Shown here in pieces: positions 1-5,243 of a stretch of 7,232 nucleotides of DNA (position 1 is its first letter; the number at the start of each line of letters is the position of its first letter). Under the pieces are notes generated by a model, which was given only the letters and a program-made list of their open reading frames with translations, was not told the DNA's origin and did not search any database. Both the position numbers and the translations under genes were made by a program. The stretch lies in assembly GCA_031396505.1 (NCBI GenBank), contig JANNKX010000156.1:1-7232 (forward strand). The letters are read 5' to 3'. This DNA is from JAAFHS01 sp031396505. GTDB lineage: Bacteria > Pseudomonadota > Alphaproteobacteria > Rhodobacterales > Rhodobacteraceae.

Positions 1-24
1 GCTGTACCTCAAGCGGGGGCTTTT
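1..24. terminator. Possible right half of an intrinsic terminator cut by the window edge
   Basis: The first bases contain AAGCGGGGGCTTTTC, which looks like the 3' arm and T-run of a GC-rich terminator. Its 5' arm would lie left of the window, with the CTGTACCTCA stretch as loop. Read on the minus strand the same DNA gives AAAAGCCCCCGC, the 5' arm of a terminator that could end the leftward GNAT transcript. Only half can be seen, so this is inferred from resemblance to typical terminators. Confidence 0.35.
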
Positions 25-40
25 CAGAAGGGTGTGGTGG

Positions 41-57
41 TGTCCCACGGTGGGACA
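41..57. repeat. Perfect inverted repeat downstream of the GNAT pair
   Basis: TGTCCCACGGTGGGACA is a perfect palindrome around one central base, able to form a hairpin of 7 bp with a 3-nt loop. It lies about 20 nt beyond the stop of the second GNAT gene, within the short non-coding end of the leftward operon. No T-run follows on either strand, so it is not a classic intrinsic terminator. It may stabilise the mRNA 3' end or work with the element at the window edge. Confidence 0.5.
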
Positions 58-76
58 TCATCTCAACAAAGCAAAA

Positions 77-646
77 TCAATGGCTTACCAAGTTCTGTTC
101 ATATTGCGTTAAAGTTTGGCTGCCCGATGACCATGTGCGACGGCCTTGCCACGCCTCGGGGGTCAGGGCCATCCGCCGCAACACGACATCATCGCCGCGC
201 GCCGTGCGTTCAAGGCTATGCCCCGTCACCTGAAAGCACAGCTTTTCCAACACATTGCAGGACGCGGCATTGCCAATATGATACCCGGATGTAAGCGTGC
301 CTTCATCCTTGGCGAAATGCGCGCCAACCAGTGCTGCTGCTGCACGGGTCATAATGCCTTGCCCGTGATAGGCGCGCGCCAGCCTGTAGCCCAGCATGTT
401 GTTGCTGCCGATGTGTACAGCGCCCGCAAATGCCCCATCCGCAACAATAGCCATCGCCCCGCGTGACACATCATTGGCTAAAAACCATTCTGCATCGGAT
501 AGCGCATAGGGAAAGGGCAGATGCGTCAGCCATTGCGTCACCGCCCAATCAGACAGGCCCGCAGCAATTGCCCCAGCATCGCCCGCTTGCAACGGGCGGA
601 GAACGATCCTGTCAGTGACGGCTATAGTTTCCGGATGTAGGTCCAT
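77..646 (-). CDS. GNAT-family N-acetyltransferase (RimJ/RimL-like)
   Basis: Predicted cytoplasmic acetyltransferase of 189 aa that would transfer an acetyl group from acetyl-CoA to an amine; the substrate cannot be read from sequence. The N-terminus TDRIVLRPLQAGDAGAI (about residues 11-27) is the typical opening beta strand and helix of RimJ/RimL-type GNATs. The acetyl-CoA pyrophosphate-binding motif A is seen in YHGQGIMTRA (93-102). GNAASCNVLEKLCF (125-138) is motif B, with the Asn and VLEK residues usual in the family. Length is normal for a single-domain GNAT. The ATG at 644-646 has an AAGG-type ribosome site 8 nt upstream, and the start lies inside the end of the preceding GNAT gene (25-nt overlap), so the two are probably translationally coupled. 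The last 25 or so residues look extra and are not recognised. Family confident, substrate unknown. Confidence 0.88.
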   Translation of the reverse strand: MDLHPETIAVTDRIVLRPLQAGDAGAIAAGLSDWAVTQWLTHLPFPYALSDAEWFLANDVSRGAMAIVADGAFAGAVHIGSNNMLGYRLARAYHGQGIMTRAAAALVGAHFAKDEGTLTSGYHIGNAASCNVLEKLCFQVTGHSLERTARGDDVVLRRMALTPEAWQGRRTWSSGSQTLTQYEQNLVSH

Positions 647-1158
647 GTTGGCACCCTTGCATTGCGGGCCACGCTGAAACTTTCCGCATCACCCAGATAC
701 TGGAACCCCGCATTGGTCAGCACGCGCGCCGATCCCGGATTATCCTGAAACGCCTCGGCGAACATCGTGCTGTTGCCTTGCGGGTTGGCGGCGACAAGGG
801 CCTGCACGGCCTCGGACGCGATGTGCAGGTTCCAGAACGCAGGGGCGACCCAAAAGGCGACTTCGGACTGCGCGCGATCCATTTTCTTCAGGCTCATCAC
901 GCCCAACACTTCGGGCAGGCCGGACGGCGTGCCGTCGATGACCCAGATATCCTCATCCCGGCCTGTCGCCATGGCACGCGTCACGAACGCCTCTTCCGCG
1001 CCGGGCGGCAAGGGGTGGGGGATGCCTTGGGTGGCTTCGGCCACGCGCCTGTCGCCTGCATACATGGCAAACAGACCGGCGTCGGATTTGCGCGCAGGGC
1101 GCAAAACAAACCGTTCGGTTGCGATCTGATCTGCCATCGTGATCTTTTCCAGCATCAT
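622..1158 (-). CDS. GNAT-family N-acetyltransferase (first of a tandem pair)
   Basis: Predicted cytoplasmic GNAT acetyltransferase of 178 aa with unknown acceptor substrate. ATERFVLRPARKSDAGLF (residues 13-30) is the usual GNAT N-terminus. VAFWVAPAFWNLHIASEA (100-117) occupies the motif A position, but the acetyl-CoA loop normally written Q/RxxGxG/A is degenerate here. EAFQDNPGSARVLTNAGF (135-152) is a good motif B, with the Asn and the Gly-Phe ending. The reading frame is open for another 130 codons upstream, but those run antisense through rtcB sequence and look non-coding. The chosen ATG at 1156-1158 has a perfect AGGAGG (1165-1170) 6 nt before it. The next Met codon is immediate, and Met8 (1137) is also possible. 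The gene overlaps the following GNAT gene by 25 nt. The weak motif A suggests altered cofactor binding or divergence, so activity is less certain than for its neighbour. Confidence 0.85.
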   Translation of the reverse strand: MMLEKITMADQIATERFVLRPARKSDAGLFAMYAGDRRVAEATQGIPHPLPPGAEEAFVTRAMATGRDEDIWVIDGTPSGLPEVLGVMSLKKMDRAQSEVAFWVAPAFWNLHIASEAVQALVAANPQGNSTMFAEAFQDNPGSARVLTNAGFQYLGDAESFSVARNARVPTWTYIRKL

Positions 1159-1183
1159 GGCTTCCCTCCTGAAAAGCGCATGT

Positions 1184-1196
1184 GGGGCTATGCCCC
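1184..1196 (-). repeat. Short hairpin in the leader of the GNAT pair
   Basis: GGGGC-TAT-GCCCC forms a 5-bp perfect stem with a 3-nt loop. It sits 13 nt upstream of the AGGAGG ribosome site of the first GNAT gene, on its leader side, just after the larger hairpin at 1203-1228. It may be an accessory part of the terminator region or affect initiation; the function is inferred only. Confidence 0.4.
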
Positions 1197-1202
1197 GTGA
1201 TG

Positions 1203-1228
1203 CCCGCGCGGGAAAAGCCCCGCGCGGG
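1203..1228. terminator. Strong hairpin between rtcB and the GNAT pair
   Basis: Two copies of the self-complementary block CCCGCGCGGG (1203-1212 and 1219-1228) flank the 6-nt loop AAAAGC, giving a 10-bp all-GC stem. It starts 6 nt after the rtcB stop codon. On the plus strand the stem is followed by TTCTTGTTATT, a loose T-rich tail. On the minus strand, the sense of rtcB, the tail is not T-rich. It probably ends or attenuates rtcB transcription and could also stop antisense readthrough. Because each arm is itself a palindrome, the block can also be read as a direct repeat. Confidence 0.6.
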
Positions 1229-1234
1229 TTCTTG

Positions 1235-2617
1235 TTATTGCGGGCGCCCCTGTGTGCGCTTCTTGCGCCAAGGCATGTCGCGTTCCCAGTCACCCGCCAT
1301 AATCGATCCATATGGCAGGATTTCGTCCACAACCGTGGCGAGATTGAATTTTTCCATCTGCGCCCGCACGGTTGCTGCAGGTTTATAGGCACTGGGCAGT
1401 TCGGACACATCAACGTTGCCCGAATAGAACCGCACATCAAACCCTGCGGTTTCGGCCGCAAACACCGCATCATCGGCATAGGTGCCAAGGGCGCGCTTGT
1501 GCGCGGTGCGTGACATGTTACGCCCTGCCCCATGCGGTGCAAAGCCAAGGTTCGCCGCGTTTGGCACGCCCCGGATCAGCAGGATGGGTTCGGCCATGTT
1601 CAGGGGCACGATCTGTATCCCGTTGCCATCGGGCAGAAAATCCGCCGCAATCGGCGTGGCCCCCTTGGCATGGTAGAACAGATCGCCCCGCCGGAAGACA
1701 AAGTTATGTTCGTTCCAGAACCGATCCCGCATCTTTGCCCCTGCCCCCACGGTTGCCGCCTGATGGATGGCATTGTGGTTGGCCTTGGTCCATTTGCGGA
1801 TCAGTTGCAGCGCATCCCAATAGGCCTGCCCTTCGGGCGTATCGAAGGGCAGCCACGCGTTGTCCTTTTGCGTCTGCGGCGACAGGCGTTTGCGAAAGCC
1901 TTCGGCAGCGCGCATGCCAAGCGTGTACAATCCCGCCCCCGGCCCGCGCGAGCCGTGATGCGTCACAAGGCAAACCCGCCCGGTGGCCTTTGACCGCCCG
2001 ACAAAGGCAAAGTGATTGCCGTCACCCTGGGTGCCCATCTGTTCGACTGCCGCACGCAAAATCTTGGCGTCGTTCAGGAACATGTTTTCCCGAAACGCAT
2101 CAATCAGATCGAGCGACATCGTATACCGCTGCCCATTGGGGCGCCCTCCGGGACCAAAATGGGTGGCCCTGTGCACCGCATCAAGGACCGACTTCGGATC
2201 GGCATCTTCAAATTCGGTCAACATCACGGAACAGCAGATGTCGGCAGAATGCATGCCCGGGTGAATGGCGCCTTCTGCGACCACCACACCGCCCACCGGA
2301 ATTGTGCCCATAGGCCCGGCGGGGCAGGCATCAGGCATCACGGCACCCGCACGCACGGTGGGCGTGCGCATCAGGGCCGCCATGCTGGCGGTTACGGCGG
2401 CGACATTGACCGCCTCAAGATCATCATCGGCTTCGATGTTGATCCGCAAGGCCGGGGCATCCTGCAGATCAAGCGTCGGGGCGGGCAGGTTGGCCTGCAC
2501 GTAATTGCGCAGCGCATCGCCCTCAAGGCCGTTGGCGCGCACAAAGTCCAATGCCTTTCCAAGGGCCACGCCCTGTGGAAAACCAAGATTCATCAAGTCT
2601 TTGCCGGTGACAGTCAT
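1235..2617 (-). CDS. rtcB: RtcB-family RNA ligase
   Basis: GTP- and Mn2+-dependent RNA ligase of 460 aa. RtcB enzymes join RNA ends bearing a 2',3'-cyclic phosphate or 3'-phosphate to a 5'-OH, acting in RNA repair or tRNA splicing in the cytoplasm. Visible landmarks: HPGMHSADICC (119-129), whose D126 and C129 match the metal-binding Asp and Cys of the usual DIGCG motif; GTQGDGNHF (195-203), matching the GxGNH metal/GTP loop; HHGSRG (220-225); EHN (303-305); and HGAGR (362-366), with the His that is guanylylated. The two glycines of DIGCG are replaced (DICCS), and the usual C-terminal Lys-Gly GTP contact is not evident; the protein ends in GDWERDMPWRKKR-type sequence. This points to a divergent subfamily. 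The frame continues 38 codons upstream into a terminator hairpin. ATG 2617 is chosen because MTVTGKDLMNLGFPQG matches the normal RtcB start and GGAA lies about 9 nt before it. No rtcA or rtcR is adjacent. Confidence 0.92.
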   Translation of the reverse strand: MTVTGKDLMNLGFPQGVALGKALDFVRANGLEGDALRNYVQANLPAPTLDLQDAPALRINIEADDDLEAVNVAAVTASMAALMRTPTVRAGAVMPDACPAGPMGTIPVGGVVVAEGAIHPGMHSADICCSVMLTEFEDADPKSVLDAVHRATHFGPGGRPNGQRYTMSLDLIDAFRENMFLNDAKILRAAVEQMGTQGDGNHFAFVGRSKATGRVCLVTHHGSRGPGAGLYTLGMRAAEGFRKRLSPQTQKDNAWLPFDTPEGQAYWDALQLIRKWTKANHNAIHQAATVGAGAKMRDRFWNEHNFVFRRGDLFYHAKGATPIAADFLPDGNGIQIVPLNMAEPILLIRGVPNAANLGFAPHGAGRNMSRTAHKRALGTYADDAVFAAETAGFDVRFYSGNVDVSELPSAYKPAATVRAQMEKFNLATVVDEILPYGSIMAGDWERDMPWRKKRTQGRPQ

Positions 2618-2757
2618 GTCCTTTTTCCAGTTCTTCAGACGATACGCCGGGTTGCCCCGGGCCTTGAAGACCAGCCCCGAAATGTCACTTTTAAATGACT
2701 TGGGGGACCGGCCTTTCGGCCGATCCCCCATCTACATCTGATATGTAAAGGTTCGGC
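2618..2757 (-). promoter_or_regulatory. Upstream region of rtcB with imperfect palindrome
   Basis: These 140 nt separate rpmA from rtcB. They contain the ribosomal-operon hairpin (2701-2730), then an AT-rich imperfect palindrome GTCACTTTTAAATGAC (2684-2699), then a CCGGG-TTGC-CCCGG hairpin (2647-2660) in what would be the rtcB leader. I see no clear -35/-10 pair and no sigma54 TGGC-N8-TTGC element of the kind used for E. coli rtcBA. The AT-rich palindrome is the best candidate for a promoter or operator; this is tentative. Confidence 0.3.
2701..2730 (-). terminator. Terminator hairpin of the rplU-rpmA operon
   Basis: Arms 2701-2713 and 2718-2730 enclose a TTTC loop. The DNA arms pair at 12 of 13 positions. 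The exception, C2708 against A2723, becomes a permitted G-U pair in leftward RNA, so all 13 pairs form only in the transcript running in the sense of rpmA. It lies 27 nt past the rpmA stop. The downstream tail is only moderately U-rich (AGUCAUUUAAAAG), so termination may be partial, leaving some readthrough into rtcB. Confidence 0.7.
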
Positions 2758-3027
2758 TTATTCTGCGGCTTTCACCATTGGTTGGACCGAAATGAAGGTG
2801 CGTCCCTTCAGGCCTTTTTTGAAGGTGACATGACCCTCGACCTTGGCGAACAGGGTATGATCCGTGCCCATGCCAACGCCTGCTCCTGGAAACCACGTCG
2901 TGCCGCGTTGGCGCACGATGATGTTGCCCGGAATGGCGTGCTGGCCGCCGAACAGTTTCACGCCCAGACGGCGGCCCGCAGAATCGCGGCCGTTGCGGGA
3001 TGAACCACCTGCTTTTTTGTGTGCCAT
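2758..3027 (-). CDS. rpmA: 50S ribosomal protein L27
   Basis: Large-subunit ribosomal protein bL27, 89 aa, whose N-terminus reaches towards the peptidyl-transferase centre. The sequence opens MAHKKAGGSSRNGRDS, the invariant L27 beginning, and continues with RLGVKLFGGQ, GNIIVRQRG and GMGTDHTLFAK, all family hallmarks. The start at 3025-3027 has AAGGAG 7 nt upstream, overlapping the rplU stop codon; only 4 nt separate the two genes, so they are co-transcribed and probably coupled. The frame is open 39 codons further upstream, but that part is antisense-like shadow of rplU. There is no N-terminal extension of the type cleaved in Firmicutes L27. Length is normal. Confidence 0.98.
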   Translation of the reverse strand: MAHKKAGGSSRNGRDSAGRRLGVKLFGGQHAIPGNIIVRQRGTTWFPGAGVGMGTDHTLFAKVEGHVTFKKGLKGRTFISVQPMVKAAE

Positions 3028-3031
3028 GGGA

Positions 3032-3499
3032 TTACTCCTTCGCGGCGGCGGCTTTTGCCGCGCGTTTCGGTTTTGATGCGGCGGCAACGGGGGCCTCAAC
3101 GGCCACAGGCGCTGCATCCGCGTTGTGCGCGGCACGGCGCGCATGCGCGGTATTCACCGCAGCAGCGACGCCCGTTGCATCAGCACCCTTGGCGATCACT
3201 TCGGTGACACGCACCAGCGTCAGGTGCTGGCGGTGGCCCTTGGTGCGCTGGCTGGAATGTTTCCGGCGGCGTTTGACGTAGTGAATGACCTTTTCACCCT
3301 TGATCTGGTCGATCACTTCGGCCTGCACGGCGGCACCGGCCACCATGGGGACGCCCACGGTCAGCGTCTCACCGCCCAGCATCAGAATATCATTGAACTG
3401 GATTTTGGCACCAGCCACGGCATCCAGCTTTTCAACGCGCAGCACATCGCCTGCTTGCACCTTGTATTGCTTGCCGCCTGTCTTCAGGACCGCGAACAT
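3032..3499 (-). CDS. rplU: 50S ribosomal protein L21 with long C-terminal extension
   Basis: Large-subunit protein bL21, which binds 23S rRNA. Residues 1-102 are a standard L21: MFAVLKTGGKQYKVQAGD at the N-terminus and the signature KRRRKHSSQRTKGHRQHLTL at 76-95. Residues from about 103 to 155 form an extra tail rich in Ala, Lys and Arg, low in complexity and probably disordered; such tails occur in alphaproteobacterial L21. The ATG at 3497-3499 has an AGGG site about 8 nt upstream. It is the first gene of the rplU-rpmA operon, with a recognisable promoter and a structured leader upstream (3500-3679). Confidence 0.98.
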   Translation of the reverse strand: MFAVLKTGGKQYKVQAGDVLRVEKLDAVAGAKIQFNDILMLGGETLTVGVPMVAGAAVQAEVIDQIKGEKVIHYVKRRRKHSSQRTKGHRQHLTLVRVTEVIAKGADATGVAAAVNTAHARRAAHNADAAPVAVEAPVAAASKPKRAAKAAAAKE

Positions 3500-3650
3500 C
3501 GGTCATTCCCTTCGTTTGCTCCGCGTCCTGTGGCCCCCGTACTCACGGGCGTTCCGGGGACCGAACCCCGCCTCGAACAGCGCGCCCCTGATGGGGGCGT
3601 CATTAAAAATAGAATCCCGGCAGGCCCTGAGGGTCCGCCAGAATGCGCGG
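3500..3650 (-). promoter_or_regulatory. Structured 5' leader of rplU-rpmA
   Basis: Between the predicted -10 box and the rplU start lie about 150 nt with three consecutive perfect hairpins: CGCCCC-TGATG-GGGGCG (3583-3599, 6 bp), CGGGG-ACCGAA-CCCCG (3555-3570, 5 bp) and CCCGT-ACTC-ACGGG (3536-3549, 5 bp). Ribosomal protein operons often have leaders bound by their own product, so this could be an autoregulatory mRNA element. I cannot match it to a named family. Binding of L21 or L27 is inference. Confidence 0.45.
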
Positions 3651-3679
3651 CTTATCAATCAAGGGCGGCGATGTGTCAA
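3651..3679 (-). promoter_or_regulatory. Predicted sigma70-type promoter of rplU-rpmA
   Basis: On the minus strand a perfect -35 box TTGACA (3674-3679) is followed, after exactly 17 nt, by GATAAG (3651-3656), a 4-of-6 match to TATAAT. Transcription would start near 3644, giving a leader of about 145 nt. Strength and position suit a ribosomal protein operon. Confidence 0.7.
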
Positions 3680-3692
3680 GCGCCAAAGGCGC
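3680..3692. repeat. Short hairpin after the DUF2059 gene
   Basis: GCGCCAAAGGCGC gives a 5-bp stem with a 3-nt loop, 3 nt beyond the stop of the DUF2059 gene and immediately upstream of the rplU -35 box. It may be a weak terminator for the DUF2059 transcript; no T-run follows. Confidence 0.4.
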
Positions 3693-3695
3693 GTG

Positions 3696-4553
3696 TCAGA
3701 TGTCATCGCCCTGCAACTGGCGTGCCGTGGCGCGACCGAGTTGCGATGAAATGCCGGTAAACATTTCGTTAAAGGCGGCAAACAGCGCAGCGTTGGTCTT
3801 TTTGCCCGCCGGCGTGCGCCAGAAATCGGCATATTCCAGCAATTCATCATCATTCAGCGGCTGGTAGGCCAAGGCAAAATAGGAATACAGCCATTCGGTG
3901 GTCTGCGCCCGCACGCGGCGTTCACCGCCCCAGACATCCGAAAGCATTTCATCATCGGTCATCTGCGCCGCAGGCCCGCCCGCATCGGCCATGCCGCGCA
4001 TGAAGGCATAGTTGCCGTTCAAGCCGCCCGTCACGTTCAACTCGATCAGATCGGCTGCCTCGGCGAAATCCTGCAGCAGGGCAATGCGCGGATCTTCTTC
4101 GGCAAACATGTCTTGCGCCAGCACCTTGGCCGCTTCGGTCACCGCATCATCCAGCATGGCGCGGCGCGCCTCAATCTCCAGCGTGACAATGCGCTGACCA
4201 AGGTCGGAAGCGAAAAATGCGGTTGCAGCGGCGACGGTGTCCGGATCATCCGCCAGTTCGGCGGCAAAGCGGGTGGTAAACACCGCGATCATGGCGTCCC
4301 TGTCATAGATGCCGTCGATGATGGCGGACCAGCGCGCATCGCCCGCGTCAGGCAGCATGTCTTTCGCCAGTTGCACGCCCGAGACAAGCCCCTCGTCGCG
4401 CATCACCTCCATCATCGGGCCGATATGCAATGCGTCGTTCAATGCGGCAATCTGGGTGTCGGATGCCAGTGGAGCATCGGTCGTCTGTGCACCAACAAGA
4501 CTTGGGTGAGACAGCGTTGCGGACAACAGCAGGACGATCATCAGTACACGCAT
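3696..4553 (-). CDS. Secreted DUF2059 domain protein
   Basis: Protein of 285 aa with an N-terminal signal peptide: basic MR, a hydrophobic stretch to about residue 15, and a likely signal peptidase I site after VGA (A22), so it should be periplasmic. The C-terminal part carries the DUF2059 signature, YADFWRTPAGKKTNAALFAAFNEMF (241-265; key residues F244, T247, G250). A second, weaker copy of this helical unit is visible at about 112-136 (AFFASDLGQRIVTLEIEARR), suggesting an internal duplication. The domain has no established biochemical function. The start at 4551-4553 gives the best signal peptide, but its ribosome site is weak. The gene is monocistronic, divergent from the tRNA-Ser gene, and ends 17 nt before the rplU -35 box. 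Many acidic residues and no Cys or catalytic motif are seen. Confidence 0.85.
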   Translation of the reverse strand: MRVLMIVLLLSATLSHPSLVGAQTTDAPLASDTQIAALNDALHIGPMMEVMRDEGLVSGVQLAKDMLPDAGDARWSAIIDGIYDRDAMIAVFTTRFAAELADDPDTVAAATAFFASDLGQRIVTLEIEARRAMLDDAVTEAAKVLAQDMFAEEDPRIALLQDFAEAADLIELNVTGGLNGNYAFMRGMADAGGPAAQMTDDEMLSDVWGGERRVRAQTTEWLYSYFALAYQPLNDDELLEYADFWRTPAGKKTNAALFAAFNEMFTGISSQLGRATARQLQGDDI

Positions 4554-4667
4554 CAGGACATCCGTTCATCATTTACCTTCGTAAAGGTAGTGCGGTTCGC
4601 AGCGATTTCCAAGCACAGACACCCGATTGCACCGCCATGTGACTGCGGTGCAGCGATAACAATAGGC
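4554..4667. promoter_or_regulatory. Divergent intergenic region with two inverted repeats
   Basis: This stretch separates the DUF2059 gene from the tRNA promoter. It holds a perfect 7-bp inverted repeat GCACCGC-N9-GCGGTGC (4629-4651) and a 6-bp one TACCTT-CGTA-AAGGTA (4574-4589) close to the DUF2059 start codon. A weak minus-strand promoter TTGGAA-N17-TACCTT can be written with its -10 inside the second repeat. The repeats could be an operator or leader hairpins; neither is matched to a known regulator. Confidence 0.35.
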
Positions 4668-4696
4668 TTGCAACAGCCGTGCCTGCCCGCTACATC
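4668..4696 (+). promoter_or_regulatory. Predicted promoter of tRNA-Ser
   Basis: TTGCAA (4668-4673) and TACATC (4691-4696) are separated by exactly 17 nt and match the -35 and -10 consensus at 4 and 3 of 6 positions. The implied transcript start near 4703 would leave a short leader of about 19 nt before the tRNA. Confidence 0.45.
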
Positions 4697-4721
4697 CGCG
4701 CCTCAGGACGATTCCAGCTGC

Positions 4722-4811
4722 GGAGAGGTGGCAGAGTGGTCGAATGCGGCGGTCTCGAAAACCGTTGTCGGTTTGCGCCGACCCAGGGTTCGAATCCCTG
4801 TCTCTCCGCCA
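4722..4811 (+). tRNA. tRNA-Ser(CGA)
   Basis: A complete class II tRNA of 90 nt including an encoded CCA end. The acceptor arm is GGAGAGG against TCTCTCC (one G-T pair), with discriminator G. The anticodon stem closes on the loop CTCGAAA, giving anticodon CGA at 4756-4758, which reads the serine codon UCG. A long variable arm (GTCGG-TTTGCG-CCGAC) is diagnostic of tRNA-Ser. The T arm is CAGGG-TTCGAAT-CCCTG. The 3' end borders a gene-free stretch and then an insertion sequence; tRNA 3' ends are common integration sites, but no repeat of this end is seen in the window. Confidence 0.97.
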
Positions 4812-5180
4812 TTTACCCTTTGCGAACCACTGAACCCCTACACAAGGCTCGGAATTTTCCGTGTTTTCAAAGGGGTTTGCGAGAACAGTCCGAACCTCAG
4901 AGACCGCGCGCCGGCCCATTTCGGGCTCCAAATGCCCCTCCGGCTCTGGTCAAGCGAACCTCGACGGAAAGGGTATGACCACCTTTTATCTAGCGTTTAC
5001 GTTGGCTTGGCAATCAACTCCGCCAAAACACGAACGATCTCTTCGACCGATGGCGATGGCAACGTCGGGAGAACTCAAAGTGGGCGAATGGTTCTGGAAT
5101 CTCGCGCAAACAGCCGTAGTTCTGGCGGTGGGTCGCAGCCAATTCGCGGCGCATTTGCGTCCCCATCGAGTGACAGAAAA
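4812..5180. other. Gene-free stretch between tRNA-Ser and the IS element
   Basis: About 370 nt with no reading frame I can support on either strand; frames that stay open look low in complexity and match nothing I recognise. The first 70 nt can fold: AACCCCT (4833-4839) pairs with AGGGGTT (4871-4877), enclosing CGGAATTTTCCG (4850-4861) followed by TGTTTT, which could be the tRNA terminator. The remainder appears less GC-rich than the flanking genes and ends exactly at the IS left repeat. It may be a remnant of transferred DNA. Confidence 0.4.
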
Positions 5181-5207
5181 TGGACCTGCACCGGTTTCGT
5201 TCCGGTC
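5181..5207 (+). repeat. IS3 left terminal inverted repeat
   Basis: This 27-bp repeat (TGGACCTGCACCGG...TTCCGGTC) is the exact reverse complement of 6238-6264. Identity stops sharply at both edges, defining the element boundary. Confidence 0.95.
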
Positions 5208-5243
5208 TTTTGAGAGCGATATTCGCCATCAAGGAGACCGGAT

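Noticed and set aside
1159..1548. Upstream 130-codon extension of the first GNAT gene
   Set aside because: It overlaps the 3' part of rtcB in another frame, crosses the terminator hairpin, and has no GNAT resemblance; the ATG at 1158 has a perfect AGGAGG.
2012..2698. Plus-strand open frame of 228 codons opposite rtcB
   Set aside because: Antisense shadow of a well-conserved gene; its protein is His/Gly-rich and unlike any family.
2618..2731. 38-codon N-terminal extension of rtcB
   Set aside because: The first codons are the arm of the rpmA terminator hairpin, and family resemblance begins at MTVTGKDLMNLGFPQG.
4788..4811. Possible att duplication of the tRNA-Ser 3' end
   Set aside because: No second copy of the T-arm and acceptor sequence was seen elsewhere in the window, so no attachment site can be claimed.
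4113..5213. Plus-strand open frame of 366 codons through tRNA-Ser
   Set aside because: It is antisense to the DUF2059 gene and passes through a complete tRNA gene, so it cannot be a real coding region.
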